A DNA stretch of 64,000 nt, from the NCBI GenBank assembly GCA_947629005.1, contig CANRCD010000002.1, positions 1 through 64,000 of the forward strand, read 5' to 3'. How positions within the stretch are numbered: the stretch's first letter is position 1; each line of letters starts with the position of its first letter. The DNA comes from an uncultured Clostridia bacterium (GTDB lineage Bacteria; Bacillota; Clostridia; UMGS1883). Positions 8,137 to 17,890 of the stretch are shown here, piece after piece. The notes under the pieces were generated by a model, which was not told the origin of the DNA, did no database searches, and saw only the letters and a program-made list of their open reading frames with translations. The position numbers were made by a program, and so were the translations under genes.

Positions 8137-11103
8137 ATGGAGGCAAAAACAAAAAAACGCCTTATAATCGTGGGCGTTATTCTGGCAGTCATCGCGCTGC
8201 TGGTGCTCCTTGCTTTCGTCCTTCCCGGCTCAAAGGACACTGTGGCTAACCTCGGTACGTCGGAACCCTTTGTGGAGGAAACGTACCAGGACTACCTTGA
8301 CGATAACGGCTTTGACGGCTCCTATGCCGCAACCCCTGTCGAGGTTGACGTGAACAACTTTACAGCCGAGGGAATGGAAGTCAAGCAGGATGCCAAGGGC
8401 GTTACGCTCGGGGAGAGGGGAGACATAACATGGACCTTCGACGTACCGCAGGAGGGCTTTTACAACCTCAAATTCAAGTACTACTCTGTGGAGGGCACCA
8501 ACGCCACCCCTCAGCGCAGTATCCAGCTTGACGGCGAAAGCCTTTTCGACGGCATGAAGCAGATTTCGTTCCAGCGCGTGTGGCTCAATAACGAGGGTGA
8601 GATAGCCCAGCGCAACGGCAACGAAATTCGTCCCACTTCGGTTGAGATTGAGGATCTTAACGGCTATGAATTCTTCTACTCTGACGAGAACTACCGTTCT
8701 CTCGAGCCCTACGCCTTCTATCTCAGCGCCGGCCAGCATACCTTGACGCTCGTAGGAGCAAAGGAGGCCGTGAAGATAGGCGCTATCACCTTCTGTAAGG
8801 CAGACGAGCCCATTACATACGACGAGTATTCCGCTCAGAATCTCGGCCCCGTTTACAGCGGCGTAAACCTGACAGGTCAGGCCGAGCGTACCGATGAAGT
8901 TGTGACGAAGATAACCAAGTCCTCGCCCTCCATCGGCATGACAAGCGATTACTCCAGCTCATATACGGTACCCTATCATCACTGGAATGTTCTGCTGAAC
9001 ACCATGGGCGGCACCAACTGGCAGACTCCAGGCGATAAAATTGAATGGACGGTCAATGTTCCCGAGGCGGGATACTACCAGATATCCTTCCGCGGCCGTC
9101 AGGCTACGAACCGCGGCGTTAAGAGCTTCCGCCGCCTAAAGATAAACGGCGAGGTTCCCTTTGAGGAGGCAAAGAAGGTCGGCTTCGACTTCTCCGGCTC
9201 CTTCCAGAATTATGTAATAGCCAAGGACGGAGAGGCTATCCCCTTCTACCTTGAGGCCGGCGAGAACACCATTTCCCTTGAGGTTTGCTTGGGCGACTTC
9301 GCCGAGGCATACACAGCCATTAACCAGAGCGTTCAGTCGCTGAACAACTTCTACCTCAGAATAGTTCAGATTACCGGTACCGTTCCCGACAAGAACATCG
9401 ACTATGAGATCGGCACCAAGATTGACGGCTTCGAAAAGACCATGCGCAACGAGGCCAAGAAGCTTGAAAACATCGTTGACATGATGGTTCAGATAACAGG
9501 CGAGAAGGGTTCCAACACGACCAACCTCGAAAAAGTTGCCCAGCAGGCCGAACGCTTTGCAGAGGACCCCGAGAGAGTTGTTGTTGAGATAAACGACTTC
9601 AAGAGCAATATTTCCGCCCTTTCCACATGGATGCTCGAAATTGCCCAGATGCCTTTGGAAATCGACTCCATCACGCTCAGCGCCCCGGGCGCTAAGCTCA
9701 AGAGTGCCGAGCCCAACGGCCTTAAAGCCGCCTACCACGAGGCTATTCGCTTCTTTGCCACCTTCTTCGTTGACGAGACTCAGATCGACGAGGAGGGCAA
9801 CAGTAAGGACGCCCTCAAGGTTTGGATGCAGACCGGCCGCGACCAGTCCAATGTTGTAAAGAACCAGATAGACAACAGCTACACGGGCGGCAAGGTAAAT
9901 CTTCAGCTCATTCCCGCCGGCGTTATCCTTCCCGCCACTCTCGCGGGCAACGGTCCCGACGTGGTAATGAACATGGGGCAGGCAACGATAATCGACTTCG
10001 CTATCCGCGGAGCTATCAGCGACCTCACCCAGTTTCCCGACTTTGAGGAACAGGCTTCCCGCTTCTATCCCAGCGCACTGGAGACCGTAACCTACCACGG
10101 CGGCGTTTACGGCCTGCCCGAGACCGAGAACTTTAGTATGCTGTTCTACCGCGAGGATATTTTAAGCGAGCTCGGACTTGAGGTTCCCAAGACTTGGGAC
10201 GAGGTTGGCGAGATGATATCCGTGCTCCATATCAATAACTACGACTTCTATATGCCCTCCGCGCTGATGATAAACACAATGGTTTATCAGAACGGCGGCA
10301 ACCTCTACCACGGCAGCGAAGGTGAGACCTATTACGATAAGAACGAGAACATCGTCAAGACCGTTGACGGCGCCAACGCTGTGGGCGTAAGCACCGACTA
10401 CGGTATTGAGTCCGGCCTGAGGGACGAGGAGGCCATGGTGGCCTTCAAGCGCCTGTGCGAATTCTTCACGGCCTACAACCTGCCCGTATCCGCCGACTTC
10501 TCCAACCGCTTCAGAACCGGCGAAATTCCTATCGGCGTTGCGGATTACACCACCTATAACAGCTTGGAGATTTTCGCCCCCGAAATCAAGGGCCTGTGGA
10601 ATTTCGCTCCGCTGCCCGGCTTCGAGGATGAGAACGGCAACATAGTGAACACGGCGGTGGCTACCTCCGTTCACACGAGCATACTCAGCAGCAGCGAGCG
10701 TCAGGAGGACAGCTGGGACTTCCTTAAGTGGTGGCTCAGCGACGACGCTCAGGTCGAGTTCGCTCAGACGATAGAGGCTATCATGGGCAGCGGCGCCCGC
10801 TATGCCACGGCCAATAAGAACGTGCTCCGCCAGCTTCCCTGGTCCGCCGTTCAGGCCGACACGCTACTTGAGCAGTTCGAGAACACCGTCGGTATCCCCG
10901 ATGTTCCCGGCTACTACATGACCGGCCGTATGGTCGATTACGCTTACAAAAATGTTGTTACCGACGGTCAGAATCCGCGTGAGGCCCTTTACCTTAATGT
11001 TAAGGACATAAACGATGAGCTGACTAAGAAGAGAAAGGAATTTGGCCTTTCTTACATTGAAGATTCCGTATATCACGAAGAAGGGAGTGAGGTAAATGAG
11101 TAA
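8137..11103 (+). CDS. Membrane-anchored solute-binding protein with two CBM-like domains
   Basis: A 988-residue protein starting with KKRLIIVGVILAVIALLVLLAF-type anchor (given in part; no lipobox). Residues about 50-220 and 265-430 are two jelly-roll carbohydrate-binding-like modules with matching phrases DITWTFDVPQEGFYNLKFKY and KIEWTVNVPEAGYYQISFRG. A helical linker (about 435-540) follows, then a family-1 solute-binding fold from about 545 to 975 (AGVILPATLAGNGPDVVMNM, YGLPETENFSMLFYRED). The ATG at 8137 follows GGAGGG by 9 nt. The stop overlaps the ATG of the first permease, so translation is coupled. Fusion of carbohydrate-binding-like domains to a binding protein is unusual and suggests capture of a polymer at the membrane; this is inference. 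Confidence 0.82.
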   Translation: MEAKTKKRLIIVGVILAVIALLVLLAFVLPGSKDTVANLGTSEPFVEETYQDYLDDNGFDGSYAATPVEVDVNNFTAEGMEVKQDAKGVTLGERGDITWTFDVPQEGFYNLKFKYYSVEGTNATPQRSIQLDGESLFDGMKQISFQRVWLNNEGEIAQRNGNEIRPTSVEIEDLNGYEFFYSDENYRSLEPYAFYLSAGQHTLTLVGAKEAVKIGAITFCKADEPITYDEYSAQNLGPVYSGVNLTGQAERTDEVVTKITKSSPSIGMTSDYSSSYTVPYHHWNVLLNTMGGTNWQTPGDKIEWTVNVPEAGYYQISFRGRQATNRGVKSFRRLKINGEVPFEEAKKVGFDFSGSFQNYVIAKDGEAIPFYLEAGENTISLEVCLGDFAEAYTAINQSVQSLNNFYLRIVQITGTVPDKNIDYEIGTKIDGFEKTMRNEAKKLENIVDMMVQITGEKGSNTTNLEKVAQQAERFAEDPERVVVEINDFKSNISALSTWMLEIAQMPLEIDSITLSAPGAKLKSAEPNGLKAAYHEAIRFFATFFVDETQIDEEGNSKDALKVWMQTGRDQSNVVKNQIDNSYTGGKVNLQLIPAGVILPATLAGNGPDVVMNMGQATIIDFAIRGAISDLTQFPDFEEQASRFYPSALETVTYHGGVYGLPETENFSMLFYREDILSELGLEVPKTWDEVGEMISVLHINNYDFYMPSALMINTMVYQNGGNLYHGSEGETYYDKNENIVKTVDGANAVGVSTDYGIESGLRDEEAMVAFKRLCEFFTAYNLPVSADFSNRFRTGEIPIGVADYTTYNSLEIFAPEIKGLWNFAPLPGFEDENGNIVNTAVATSVHTSILSSSERQEDSWDFLKWWLSDDAQVEFAQTIEAIMGSGARYATANKNVLRQLPWSAVQADTLLEQFENTVGIPDVPGYYMTGRMVDYAYKNVVTDGQNPREALYLNVKDINDELTKKRKEFGLSYIEDSVYHEEGSEVNE

Positions 11104-12034
11104 GGAGGCAGCCGTAAAGAAGCCAAAGAAAAAGCTTGAGGCCATGAAATGGTCGAACGCATGGAGACTTCACAAGGAAAAATACCTTATGATACTCCCC
11201 TTCGCGCTCATCTTCATTTGCTTCACAGCTATTCCCGTTCTGGTTTCGATAGTCCTCAGCCTGACAGACTTCAATATGCTGCAGGTGCCTGACTTTATCG
11301 GACTGGACAACTACATCAACCTCATCGTTTACGATGACGTATTCCTCATAGCCATGAAGAACACCATGCTCTTCGCGGTTGTTACGGGCCCCATAAGCTA
11401 TTTGATGTGCTTTGTTTTCGCGTGGCTCATCAACGAGCTTCCGCCTAAGCCCCGCGCTCTGCTGACCCTGGTGTTCTACGCGCCCTCCATCTCGGGCAAC
11501 GCCTTCGTTATCTGGAAGCTGCTGTTCAGCTCCGATATGTACGGCTACATTAATGCATGGCTGCTTAACATGGGTATAATCGACAGCCCGATACTATGGT
11601 TTGAAACGGCCGAGTACATTATGCCGATACTGATTATCGTTCAGCTATGGCTGAGCCTCGGCGTATCGTTCCTGTCGTTCATAGCAGGTCTCCAGTCGGT
11701 TGACAAGACTATGTACGAGGCGGGCGCCATCGACGGAATAAAGAACCGCTGGCAGGAACTGTGGTATATAACCCTTCCCGCCATGAAGCCTCAGCTGATG
11801 TTCGGCGCGGTTATGCAGATAACCAGCTCGCTGTCGGTTTCCGGCATATCCACCGAGCTCGCGGGCTTCCCGTCGGTCGATTACGCGGGTCATACGATTT
11901 TGACGCACCTTAACGACTACGGCAACCTGCGTTACGAAATGGGCTACGCTTCGGCGATAGCCACGGTACTGTTCTTCATAATGATTTTCGCCAATATTCT
12001 CGTACAGAAGGCGCTTAGAAGGGTGGGTGAGTAA
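11096..12034 (+). CDS. Sugar-type ABC transporter permease 1 (MalF/LplB-like)
   Basis: A 312-residue inner-membrane permease with about six transmembrane segments. The cytoplasmic EAA loop that docks the ATPase is visible as EAGAIDGIKNRWQELWYITLPAMKP (in part: EAGAIDG and ITLPAMKP). It overlaps the end of the preceding binding-protein gene by 8 nt and is followed 3 nt later by permease 2, so the two probably form a heterodimer. No ATP-binding subunit is encoded in the cluster; carbohydrate uptake (CUT1-type) permeases often share an MsmX/UgpC-like ATPase encoded elsewhere. Confidence 0.93.
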   Translation: MSKEAAVKKPKKKLEAMKWSNAWRLHKEKYLMILPFALIFICFTAIPVLVSIVLSLTDFNMLQVPDFIGLDNYINLIVYDDVFLIAMKNTMLFAVVTGPISYLMCFVFAWLINELPPKPRALLTLVFYAPSISGNAFVIWKLLFSSDMYGYINAWLLNMGIIDSPILWFETAEYIMPILIIVQLWLSLGVSFLSFIAGLQSVDKTMYEAGAIDGIKNRWQELWYITLPAMKPQLMFGAVMQITSSLSVSGISTELAGFPSVDYAGHTILTHLNDYGNLRYEMGYASAIATVLFFIMIFANILVQKALRRVGE

Positions 12035-12037
12035 TTT

Positions 12038-12928
12038 ATGTTCAATCCTATCAAAAAATTCCAGGCATATCTTGAACACCGCAGAATTACCCGCCGCAAC
12101 CGCTCTCTCGGCGTGGACATAGCCCTCACCGTTTTCCTCGGGGCCTTCGGCCTGTTCTCGGTGTTGCCGCTGTGGTTGATAATTATCAACGCATTCAAGC
12201 CCCTGAACGAGGTGTTCCTGTTCCCGCCAAGGTTCTACGTTGTGAACCCCACGCTCGACAACTTCCGCGACCTGTTCCAGATTGTCGGCAATAGCTGGGT
12301 TCCCTTCAGCCGCTACATATTCAACACCTTCTTCATCACCTTCCTTGGCACCGCCGGTACGGTTATCCTCGGCTCCATGGCGGCCTATCCGCTGGCCAAG
12401 TATAAGTTCCCCGGAAGCTCAACCATGAGCAGCCTGATAACCTACTCCCTGATGTTCAACGGCACCGTAACCGCCATCCCTAACTACATTATCATGAGCA
12501 AGATTGGCCTCATTGATACGTATTGGGCGGTCGTTATTCCCGCCATAGGCTCCACGCTGTGCCTTTACCTGATGAAGAACAACATGGTTCACATTCCCTC
12601 ATCCCTGCTCGAATCCGCCAAGATTGACGGCGCGGGCGAGTTCGGGATATATTGGAAGGTTGTAATGCCACTTGCCAAGCCCGCGTGGATAACGGCGATA
12701 ATCCTGTCGTTCCAGTCCCTGTGGGGCGCCACCGGCGGCAACTTCATTTACACCGAAAAGCTCAAGCCCATTACCTACGCGCTCAGCCAGATTATAAGCG
12801 CCGGTATTGTGCGTACGGGCGTATCCTCGGCGGTTAACCTGATCATGCTCGTCGTTCCCATCGCGGTATTCGTTTTCTCGCAGAGCAACGTAATCGAAAC
12901 GATGGCCAGCTCGGGCATGAAGGACTAA
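12038..12928 (+). CDS. Sugar-type ABC transporter permease 2 (MalG/YtcP-like)
   Basis: A 296-residue permease with about six membrane spans and the EAA loop ESAKIDGAGEFGIYWKVVMP. The N-terminal cytoplasmic part is basic (HRRITRRNRS). It pairs with the permease just upstream and is followed 14 nt later by the NHL-repeat gene. The C-terminal SNVIETMASSGMKD resembles the tail of the G-type subunits in CUT1 transporters. Confidence 0.93.
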   Translation: MFNPIKKFQAYLEHRRITRRNRSLGVDIALTVFLGAFGLFSVLPLWLIIINAFKPLNEVFLFPPRFYVVNPTLDNFRDLFQIVGNSWVPFSRYIFNTFFITFLGTAGTVILGSMAAYPLAKYKFPGSSTMSSLITYSLMFNGTVTAIPNYIIMSKIGLIDTYWAVVIPAIGSTLCLYLMKNNMVHIPSSLLESAKIDGAGEFGIYWKVVMPLAKPAWITAIILSFQSLWGATGGNFIYTEKLKPITYALSQIISAGIVRTGVSSAVNLIMLVVPIAVFVFSQSNVIETMASSGMKD

Positions 12929-12942
12929 GGGGGTGCATAGTG

Positions 12943-14412
12943 ATGAAAAAGAGAATACTCAGTCTTTGCCTGCTGATCCTTTTATGCTTCACATTTGCAA
13001 CCGCTTATGCCGAGCATACCAATGACAGCAGCTACATCTACGACTTTTGGGGAAGCGCCAACGAAAGCCTTAACGCCTTCGAGCTCTCCAAGGTTATCTC
13101 CGGCCAGATAGAGGGCGGCACGGAGGAAAACGTGATACAAAGCGTTGACGACGTTTATTATCACAACGGCAGGCTTTATATTGCCGACGCCGTGGCCAAT
13201 AAAGTTTTCGTCCTTGACGATGACTACAAGCTGATTCGTGAGATTAAAATAATACGCGACGCCGAGGGCAAGATCGTCGTTAACGACGACAATAAGCAGG
13301 CCATACTCAGCGCGCCCGAGGGCGTTTATGCCAACGACCAGTACATCTACATCTGCGATACCGGCAACAACAGGATATTCCTGCTGAACCCCGAAACCTA
13401 CGCCCTTGAGATGGAAGTTGATAAGCCCGAAAACATGGTGGGCTCCACTGAGTTCGTTCCCTCCAAGATAGCCGTTGACAACGCCGGCAGAATGTTCGTC
13501 GTTGTAAAGAGCAGTACAGAGGGTATAATCGAGCTTAACACCGACGGCAGCTTTTCGCGCTACTTCGGCGTAAACTCGCCCAAGGTAAGCCTTGTGGACG
13601 TATTCTGGAAGTCCATCGCCACCGATGAACAGAAAAAGCAGATGGCCAAGACCTACGCTCCCGCCTTTGTAAATGTTCAGACCGACTCTGACGGTTTCGT
13701 TTACGCGGTAACTACCGATACCGCTTCCGAGGAAATGGTATTCCGTTTCAACGCCAAGGGCGAAAACGTTCTTCGTAAGTTCGGTTACAGCGAGCAGCTT
13801 GGCGACCTGCCCTCAGGCCCTGAGGACACCTCCAAGAGCACTTTCGCCGATGTGGCGGTTTCCGATTACGGTGTTTACGCTCTGCTTGATACGCTCCGCA
13901 ACAGGGTTTTCCTCTACAACTTCGATGGAAACCTGCTGACGGTGTTCGGCGGCAAGGGCGATATTGAGGGCACCTTCAACACTCCCACGTCTATATGCTG
14001 GCACGGGAACAACCTCATCGTCGGCGACAGCAAGCTGGCCTCTGCCTTCGTGTTCACCACGACGGATTTTGGCGCGCTGGTGCTTGACGCCGAGGAAAAG
14101 TACTTTAACGGAGACTTTAACGCTGCCTCCGCGCTGAACGAGAAAATTGTTTCCATGAACGCCAACTATGACCACGCCTACGTTTCTATCGGCAAGAACT
14201 ACCTCATGCGCGACGAGTACAAGCGCGCGATGGAGTATTTCAAGCTGGGCAACGATAAGACCTACTATTCCACCGCTTTCGGAGGGTACAGGAACCTTCT
14301 CATTCAGAAGTACTTCCCGATCTTCGCGATTGTTTTCCTCGCCTTTGTGGTATGGGTGCTGTGGACCGAGTTCGCTTATCACAAGAAGCAGAAGCAGTTA
14401 GAAGAATTATAA
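12943..14412 (+). CDS. NHL-repeat/TPR protein with signal peptide and C-terminal membrane anchor
   Basis: A 489-residue exported protein. It has a signal peptide (MMKKRILSLCLLILLCFTFA start) ending near TAYAEH, then beta-propeller NHL-like repeats at about residues 60-360 (VYYHNGRLYIADAVANKVFV; GVYANDQYIYICDTGNNRIF). A TPR-like helical part follows at about 380-445 (YISIGKNYLMRDEYKRAMEYF-like), and then one C-terminal span (IFAIVFLAFVVWVLW) with a short cytoplasmic tail. The ATG at 12943 was preferred to the adjacent GTG because the GGGGG site is about 9 nt away. NHL propellers often bind carbohydrate or protein partners; a role as an assembly or sensing partner of the transporter is inferred from its place between permease pair 1 and the YIP1 gene. 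Confidence 0.85.
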   Translation: MKKRILSLCLLILLCFTFATAYAEHTNDSSYIYDFWGSANESLNAFELSKVISGQIEGGTEENVIQSVDDVYYHNGRLYIADAVANKVFVLDDDYKLIREIKIIRDAEGKIVVNDDNKQAILSAPEGVYANDQYIYICDTGNNRIFLLNPETYALEMEVDKPENMVGSTEFVPSKIAVDNAGRMFVVVKSSTEGIIELNTDGSFSRYFGVNSPKVSLVDVFWKSIATDEQKKQMAKTYAPAFVNVQTDSDGFVYAVTTDTASEEMVFRFNAKGENVLRKFGYSEQLGDLPSGPEDTSKSTFADVAVSDYGVYALLDTLRNRVFLYNFDGNLLTVFGGKGDIEGTFNTPTSICWHGNNLIVGDSKLASAFVFTTTDFGALVLDAEEKYFNGDFNAASALNEKIVSMNANYDHAYVSIGKNYLMRDEYKRAMEYFKLGNDKTYYSTAFGGYRNLLIQKYFPIFAIVFLAFVVWVLWTEFAYHKKQKQLEEL

Positions 14413-14422
14413 TGAGGTGAAA

Positions 14423-15052
14423 ATGATGAAAAAGCTATTGGAAGATTTCAAATACCTCTTGCACGTCATTACCCACCCATTTGATGGCTTCTACGAGGTG
14501 CGGTTCCGCGGCAAGAAAAATGTTTATCTCGGCGCGATAATCCTTATCCTTTACGGGCTGCTCGCTATCATAAAGTACCAGTACACAGGCTTTATAATGA
14601 ACAACAACCCCATGTTCAGGATGAACAGTATAACGACCTTCCTGTTCGGAATATTCCCGTTCATTCTGTTCTGCATAAGCAACTGGAGCGTTACGGCAAT
14701 ATTTGAGGGAAGCGGTAAGTTTTCCGACATATTCACCGTTGTCACCTACGCGCTGTTCCCCAAGCTGGTGCTCGACGCTGTCATCGTTATTCTGAGCAAC
14801 GTCGTAACCAAGGAGGAGGCCACGATACTTTCCGCCATAAGCGCGTTCGGCGCGGTATACTTCGCCTTCCTCGTTTTCGCCGGCCTTTGCGTGGCGCATG
14901 AATACACCGCCGCCACCAACATTGTGATGATAATTGCCACCTTCGTGGCGGCGATAATCATCATATTCTTGGCGATACTCTACATAACGCTCATTCAGAA
15001 GGTCGTTTCCTTCGCAGTGACCTTCGGCTCCGAATTTATGAAAAGGTGGTGA
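14423..15052 (+). CDS. YIP1-family membrane protein
   Basis: A 209-residue polytopic membrane protein with five to six hydrophobic segments and the YIP1-type opening ITHPFDGFYEVRFRGKKN. The YIP1 family in bacteria has no settled function; in eukaryotes it serves membrane trafficking. It is placed between the NHL/TPR gene and the DUF5696-like gene, 10 nt after the former and overlapping the ribosome binding site of the latter. ATG 14423 or 14426 fits GAGG at 14414-14417. Conserved company with DUF5696 and CUT1 permeases, as I recall from Paenibacillus-type loci, argues for a role in the same transport complex. Confidence 0.85.
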   Translation: MMKKLLEDFKYLLHVITHPFDGFYEVRFRGKKNVYLGAIILILYGLLAIIKYQYTGFIMNNNPMFRMNSITTFLFGIFPFILFCISNWSVTAIFEGSGKFSDIFTVVTYALFPKLVLDAVIVILSNVVTKEEATILSAISAFGAVYFAFLVFAGLCVAHEYTAATNIVMIIATFVAAIIIIFLAILYITLIQKVVSFAVTFGSEFMKRW

Positions 15053-15057
15053 TTGAT

Positions 15058-17889
15058 ATGAAAAATTTCTTAAAGAATTTAAGCTTGATGAAAATCGTCT
15101 GCATTCTCGTCGCGCTGTTCTTGGTGATAAGCATCATATCATGGCTGCCTCAGCTCAGCATGAAGGGCTCTAAGCGCCCCGATGTTGGTTCAAGCGCGCT
15201 GGCCGAAGGCCTTGGAGCCATTGACGTGAAAGCCGACGAAACGCTTGTTGCCGAAAACGGCGGCCGTCAGCTTTATGTAAACCCCAAGAACCTTGACATA
15301 AAGGTTGTGGACGTGGCGTCCCAAACCTACTGGGAGTCCAGGAGCCAGACTGAGGAGTCCGAATCCAGCGCTACCGGCCCTATCGCTATCACTTACGTTG
15401 ACGGCGCCGGCGCCGAGCAGGTGTGGAGCGGCTACGACTTCTCCGTGGCTGACGAGGGCGGCTACCGCATAGAGAGGATAGATAACGGATTCCGCGCCGA
15501 GCTCCACTTCTCCAGCGAGGAGTCCACCAATCTCGAGGAGTATATGCCCAAGCAGGTAAACGCTGAAAAGTATAAAGAGTATTTCATCGACAAGGTGAAC
15601 GAGCTTGTCAAGGACGGCAAGGTTTCCGAGGAGGATCAGGAAAACTACAACAAGGCCCTTGAAATGATTTACGCACCCTCCGATGACGGCGAGTCCTACT
15701 ATAACAAATATTCCGGCACGCCCCCTGTTTCTGCCACGAATATACTTATTCAGCTCAGTAAGGACGTCGGATATAATGTTGACCTTATCCGTGAGGACAG
15801 CAACGAGTTCGGCTTTACCTTCGAGGTTACCGAAAACGCCGACTTCACCGTTCCGGTTGAGTTTGTTCTCGACGACGGGGATCTGGTTGTCAGCGTACCC
15901 ACTGCCGAAATCAAGACCGGCAACGAGGACTTTGTGCTTAAGGCCATCGACCTCCTGCCCAACTTCGGCATGGTTGAGGCCGAAGAAACCGACGACGGCT
16001 TCATCTTTGTTCCGGACGGCAGCGGCGCGCTGTTTGACCTGAACAGCTACGATAGCGGCTACACCGAATACAGCCGCGCTGTTTACGACAATACCTATTA
16101 CGATACCGTTTACGACCAGAGCGAATTCCGCGAGAATATTACAATGCCCGTGTTCGGCATGGGCAGCATGGCCGACAGAAAGGTTAAACCGGAGGAGCCC
16201 GAGGAAGCCGAAGGCGGAGAGGGAGAAGAAGCGGCCGAGGGCGAGGCCGAAGAGGGCGCCGAGGAACCCGCTGCGGAAGCCGCAGAGCCCGCCGCCGAGA
16301 CCGCAGAAGCGGCTGAAGGCGAGACGGCAGAGCCTGTCGGGGACGAAGCAGTCAATCCGGAGCTTGTGACCTCCGTGACGGCCCCCGTAGAGCCCTCCGA
16401 GTCCGAGGAAAAGCCATACAACGGCTTTATGGGTATAATTGAGAGCGGCGATCTCACCGCCACCATTAATGTTAAGCTGGCCGCCGACGCCAACAGCGAC
16501 GCCGACGCCCCATATAACAAGGTGTTCCCGTCGTTTGACGTAATGCAGGTGAGCAGCGTTAAGGTGTTCGGGCCCTACAGTGATAACGACGCCCGCTTCA
16601 CCGCTACAACGAAGAACTTTGACTTCGATTGCCGCGTCCGCTATAAGCTTTACGTTGACGATGCTAACTACTACAATATGAGCCGGACCTATAGGGATTA
16701 TCTCATTAAGACGGCGGAGCTCAAGGAAAAGACCGACGAGCAGTACGCCGAGGCCCCCGGCATGTTCTTGGACGTTATTTCGTCTCTTACGGTGGACGCC
16801 AGAATTCTTGGCGTTCCATACGATAAGACTATGTCGATGACGACCTACGACGAGCTGGCCGAGATTTACGCCGACCTCAAGGACGTTAAGAAGGTTGTTG
16901 ATTACCGCGGAGCCTTCAACGGAGGCATCTACAACACAATCAATACCTCCGCCAAGCTCACGGGCAGCAACGGCAGCAAGGCCGCCCTTGAAAGCCTGCT
17001 TAACGAAAACTGGGATTCGCTCTATCTTGGCGTTAATCCCTCCGAGGTCTACAAGACAACGGCGGCATTCTCACCGCGTAAGCATGCACTGATAACCTTC
17101 AACGGCGATCCCATCGAAACCTTTAAATACTACATTCCCACCGGCGAATTCGATATGAAGGGCAACGGCTTTTACACCATCGCTCCCGAGTATCTCACCC
17201 ACGTTGTGAACGAATTCAGCTCCGACGCGGCTGAGTATAAGAATTTGGCAATCGGCGATTTGGGCAACCTTGTTTATGAGAACCTTAACGCCGACAACGA
17301 GTGGAACCCGTACGAGTCTGAGGCTGTAATTCAGGATGCGCTCACGACGCTTGCCGCCGACAGGAAGCTTATCCTCGATAACCCCAACGCTAACAGGGTT
17401 AAGTACGCCGCTCTGGCATCCAATGTTTCCCGCGAGAGCAGCGACTACGGCCTCATCAAGGAAAATGTTCCATTCCGTCAGCTCGTACTCAACGGTCTTA
17501 CGGATTACACAACTCTCAGCGAGAACACCTCCTCCTCCAACGAGGCATACTTTACGCTTCAGGCTCTGGAACTTGGCTCGATGCCCAAGTTCACCATTAC
17601 CGCAAAGAGGGTGAACGAACTCAAGGAAGCCAACTATAACGAGCTTTACGCTACCGAGTACGCCATCTTCGCCGATCAAATCAAAGAACAGTACGCCACC
17701 ATTAAGGCTGAGTTCGATAAGATTGGCACGACAAAGATCACCGGCCACCGCGTTCTGGACGATAAGGTTTACGAAACGACCTACGCTTCCGGCGTTAAGG
17801 TGATCACAAACTACAACACCTTTGAAGTAGACGTGCAGGGCAAGAGCCTCGCCGCACAGAGCTACCTCATAGTGGAAGGAGGGGAATAA
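15058..17889 (+). CDS. DUF5696-like membrane-anchored surface protein
   Basis: A 943-residue protein with an N-terminal anchor (MKIVCILVALFLVISIISWL). Around residues 320-330 it has FVPDGSGALFDLN, which matches the PDGSGAL signature I associate with DUF5696. A long Glu/Ala-rich acidic insert (about residues 380-445) interrupts the protein just after that region. The C-terminal half (about 540-940) alternates predicted helices and strands (LGVPYDKTMSMTTYDELAEI, YRGAFNGGIYN, AIGDLGNLVYENLNADNEWN) and looks like a divergent TIM-barrel glycosidase-type fold, but no catalytic residues can be assigned. It lies between YIP1 and the second permease pair, so it probably presents or processes the substrate outside the membrane (inference). 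ATG 15058 follows AAGGTGG. Confidence 0.8.
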   Translation: MKNFLKNLSLMKIVCILVALFLVISIISWLPQLSMKGSKRPDVGSSALAEGLGAIDVKADETLVAENGGRQLYVNPKNLDIKVVDVASQTYWESRSQTEESESSATGPIAITYVDGAGAEQVWSGYDFSVADEGGYRIERIDNGFRAELHFSSEESTNLEEYMPKQVNAEKYKEYFIDKVNELVKDGKVSEEDQENYNKALEMIYAPSDDGESYYNKYSGTPPVSATNILIQLSKDVGYNVDLIREDSNEFGFTFEVTENADFTVPVEFVLDDGDLVVSVPTAEIKTGNEDFVLKAIDLLPNFGMVEAEETDDGFIFVPDGSGALFDLNSYDSGYTEYSRAVYDNTYYDTVYDQSEFRENITMPVFGMGSMADRKVKPEEPEEAEGGEGEEAAEGEAEEGAEEPAAEAAEPAAETAEAAEGETAEPVGDEAVNPELVTSVTAPVEPSESEEKPYNGFMGIIESGDLTATINVKLAADANSDADAPYNKVFPSFDVMQVSSVKVFGPYSDNDARFTATTKNFDFDCRVRYKLYVDDANYYNMSRTYRDYLIKTAELKEKTDEQYAEAPGMFLDVISSLTVDARILGVPYDKTMSMTTYDELAEIYADLKDVKKVVDYRGAFNGGIYNTINTSAKLTGSNGSKAALESLLNENWDSLYLGVNPSEVYKTTAAFSPRKHALITFNGDPIETFKYYIPTGEFDMKGNGFYTIAPEYLTHVVNEFSSDAAEYKNLAIGDLGNLVYENLNADNEWNPYESEAVIQDALTTLAADRKLILDNPNANRVKYAALASNVSRESSDYGLIKENVPFRQLVLNGLTDYTTLSENTSSSNEAYFTLQALELGSMPKFTITAKRVNELKEANYNELYATEYAIFADQIKEQYATIKAEFDKIGTTKITGHRVLDDKVYETTYASGVKVITNYNTFEVDVQGKSLAAQSYLIVEGGE

Positions 17890-17890
17890 T

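Noticed and set aside
16197-16390. Glu/Ala-rich repeats in the DUF5696-like gene as a DNA repeat array or CRISPR
   Set aside because: The units are irregular codon-level low complexity in an open frame; there are no conserved repeats with unique spacers. No CRISPR array was seen anywhere in the window.
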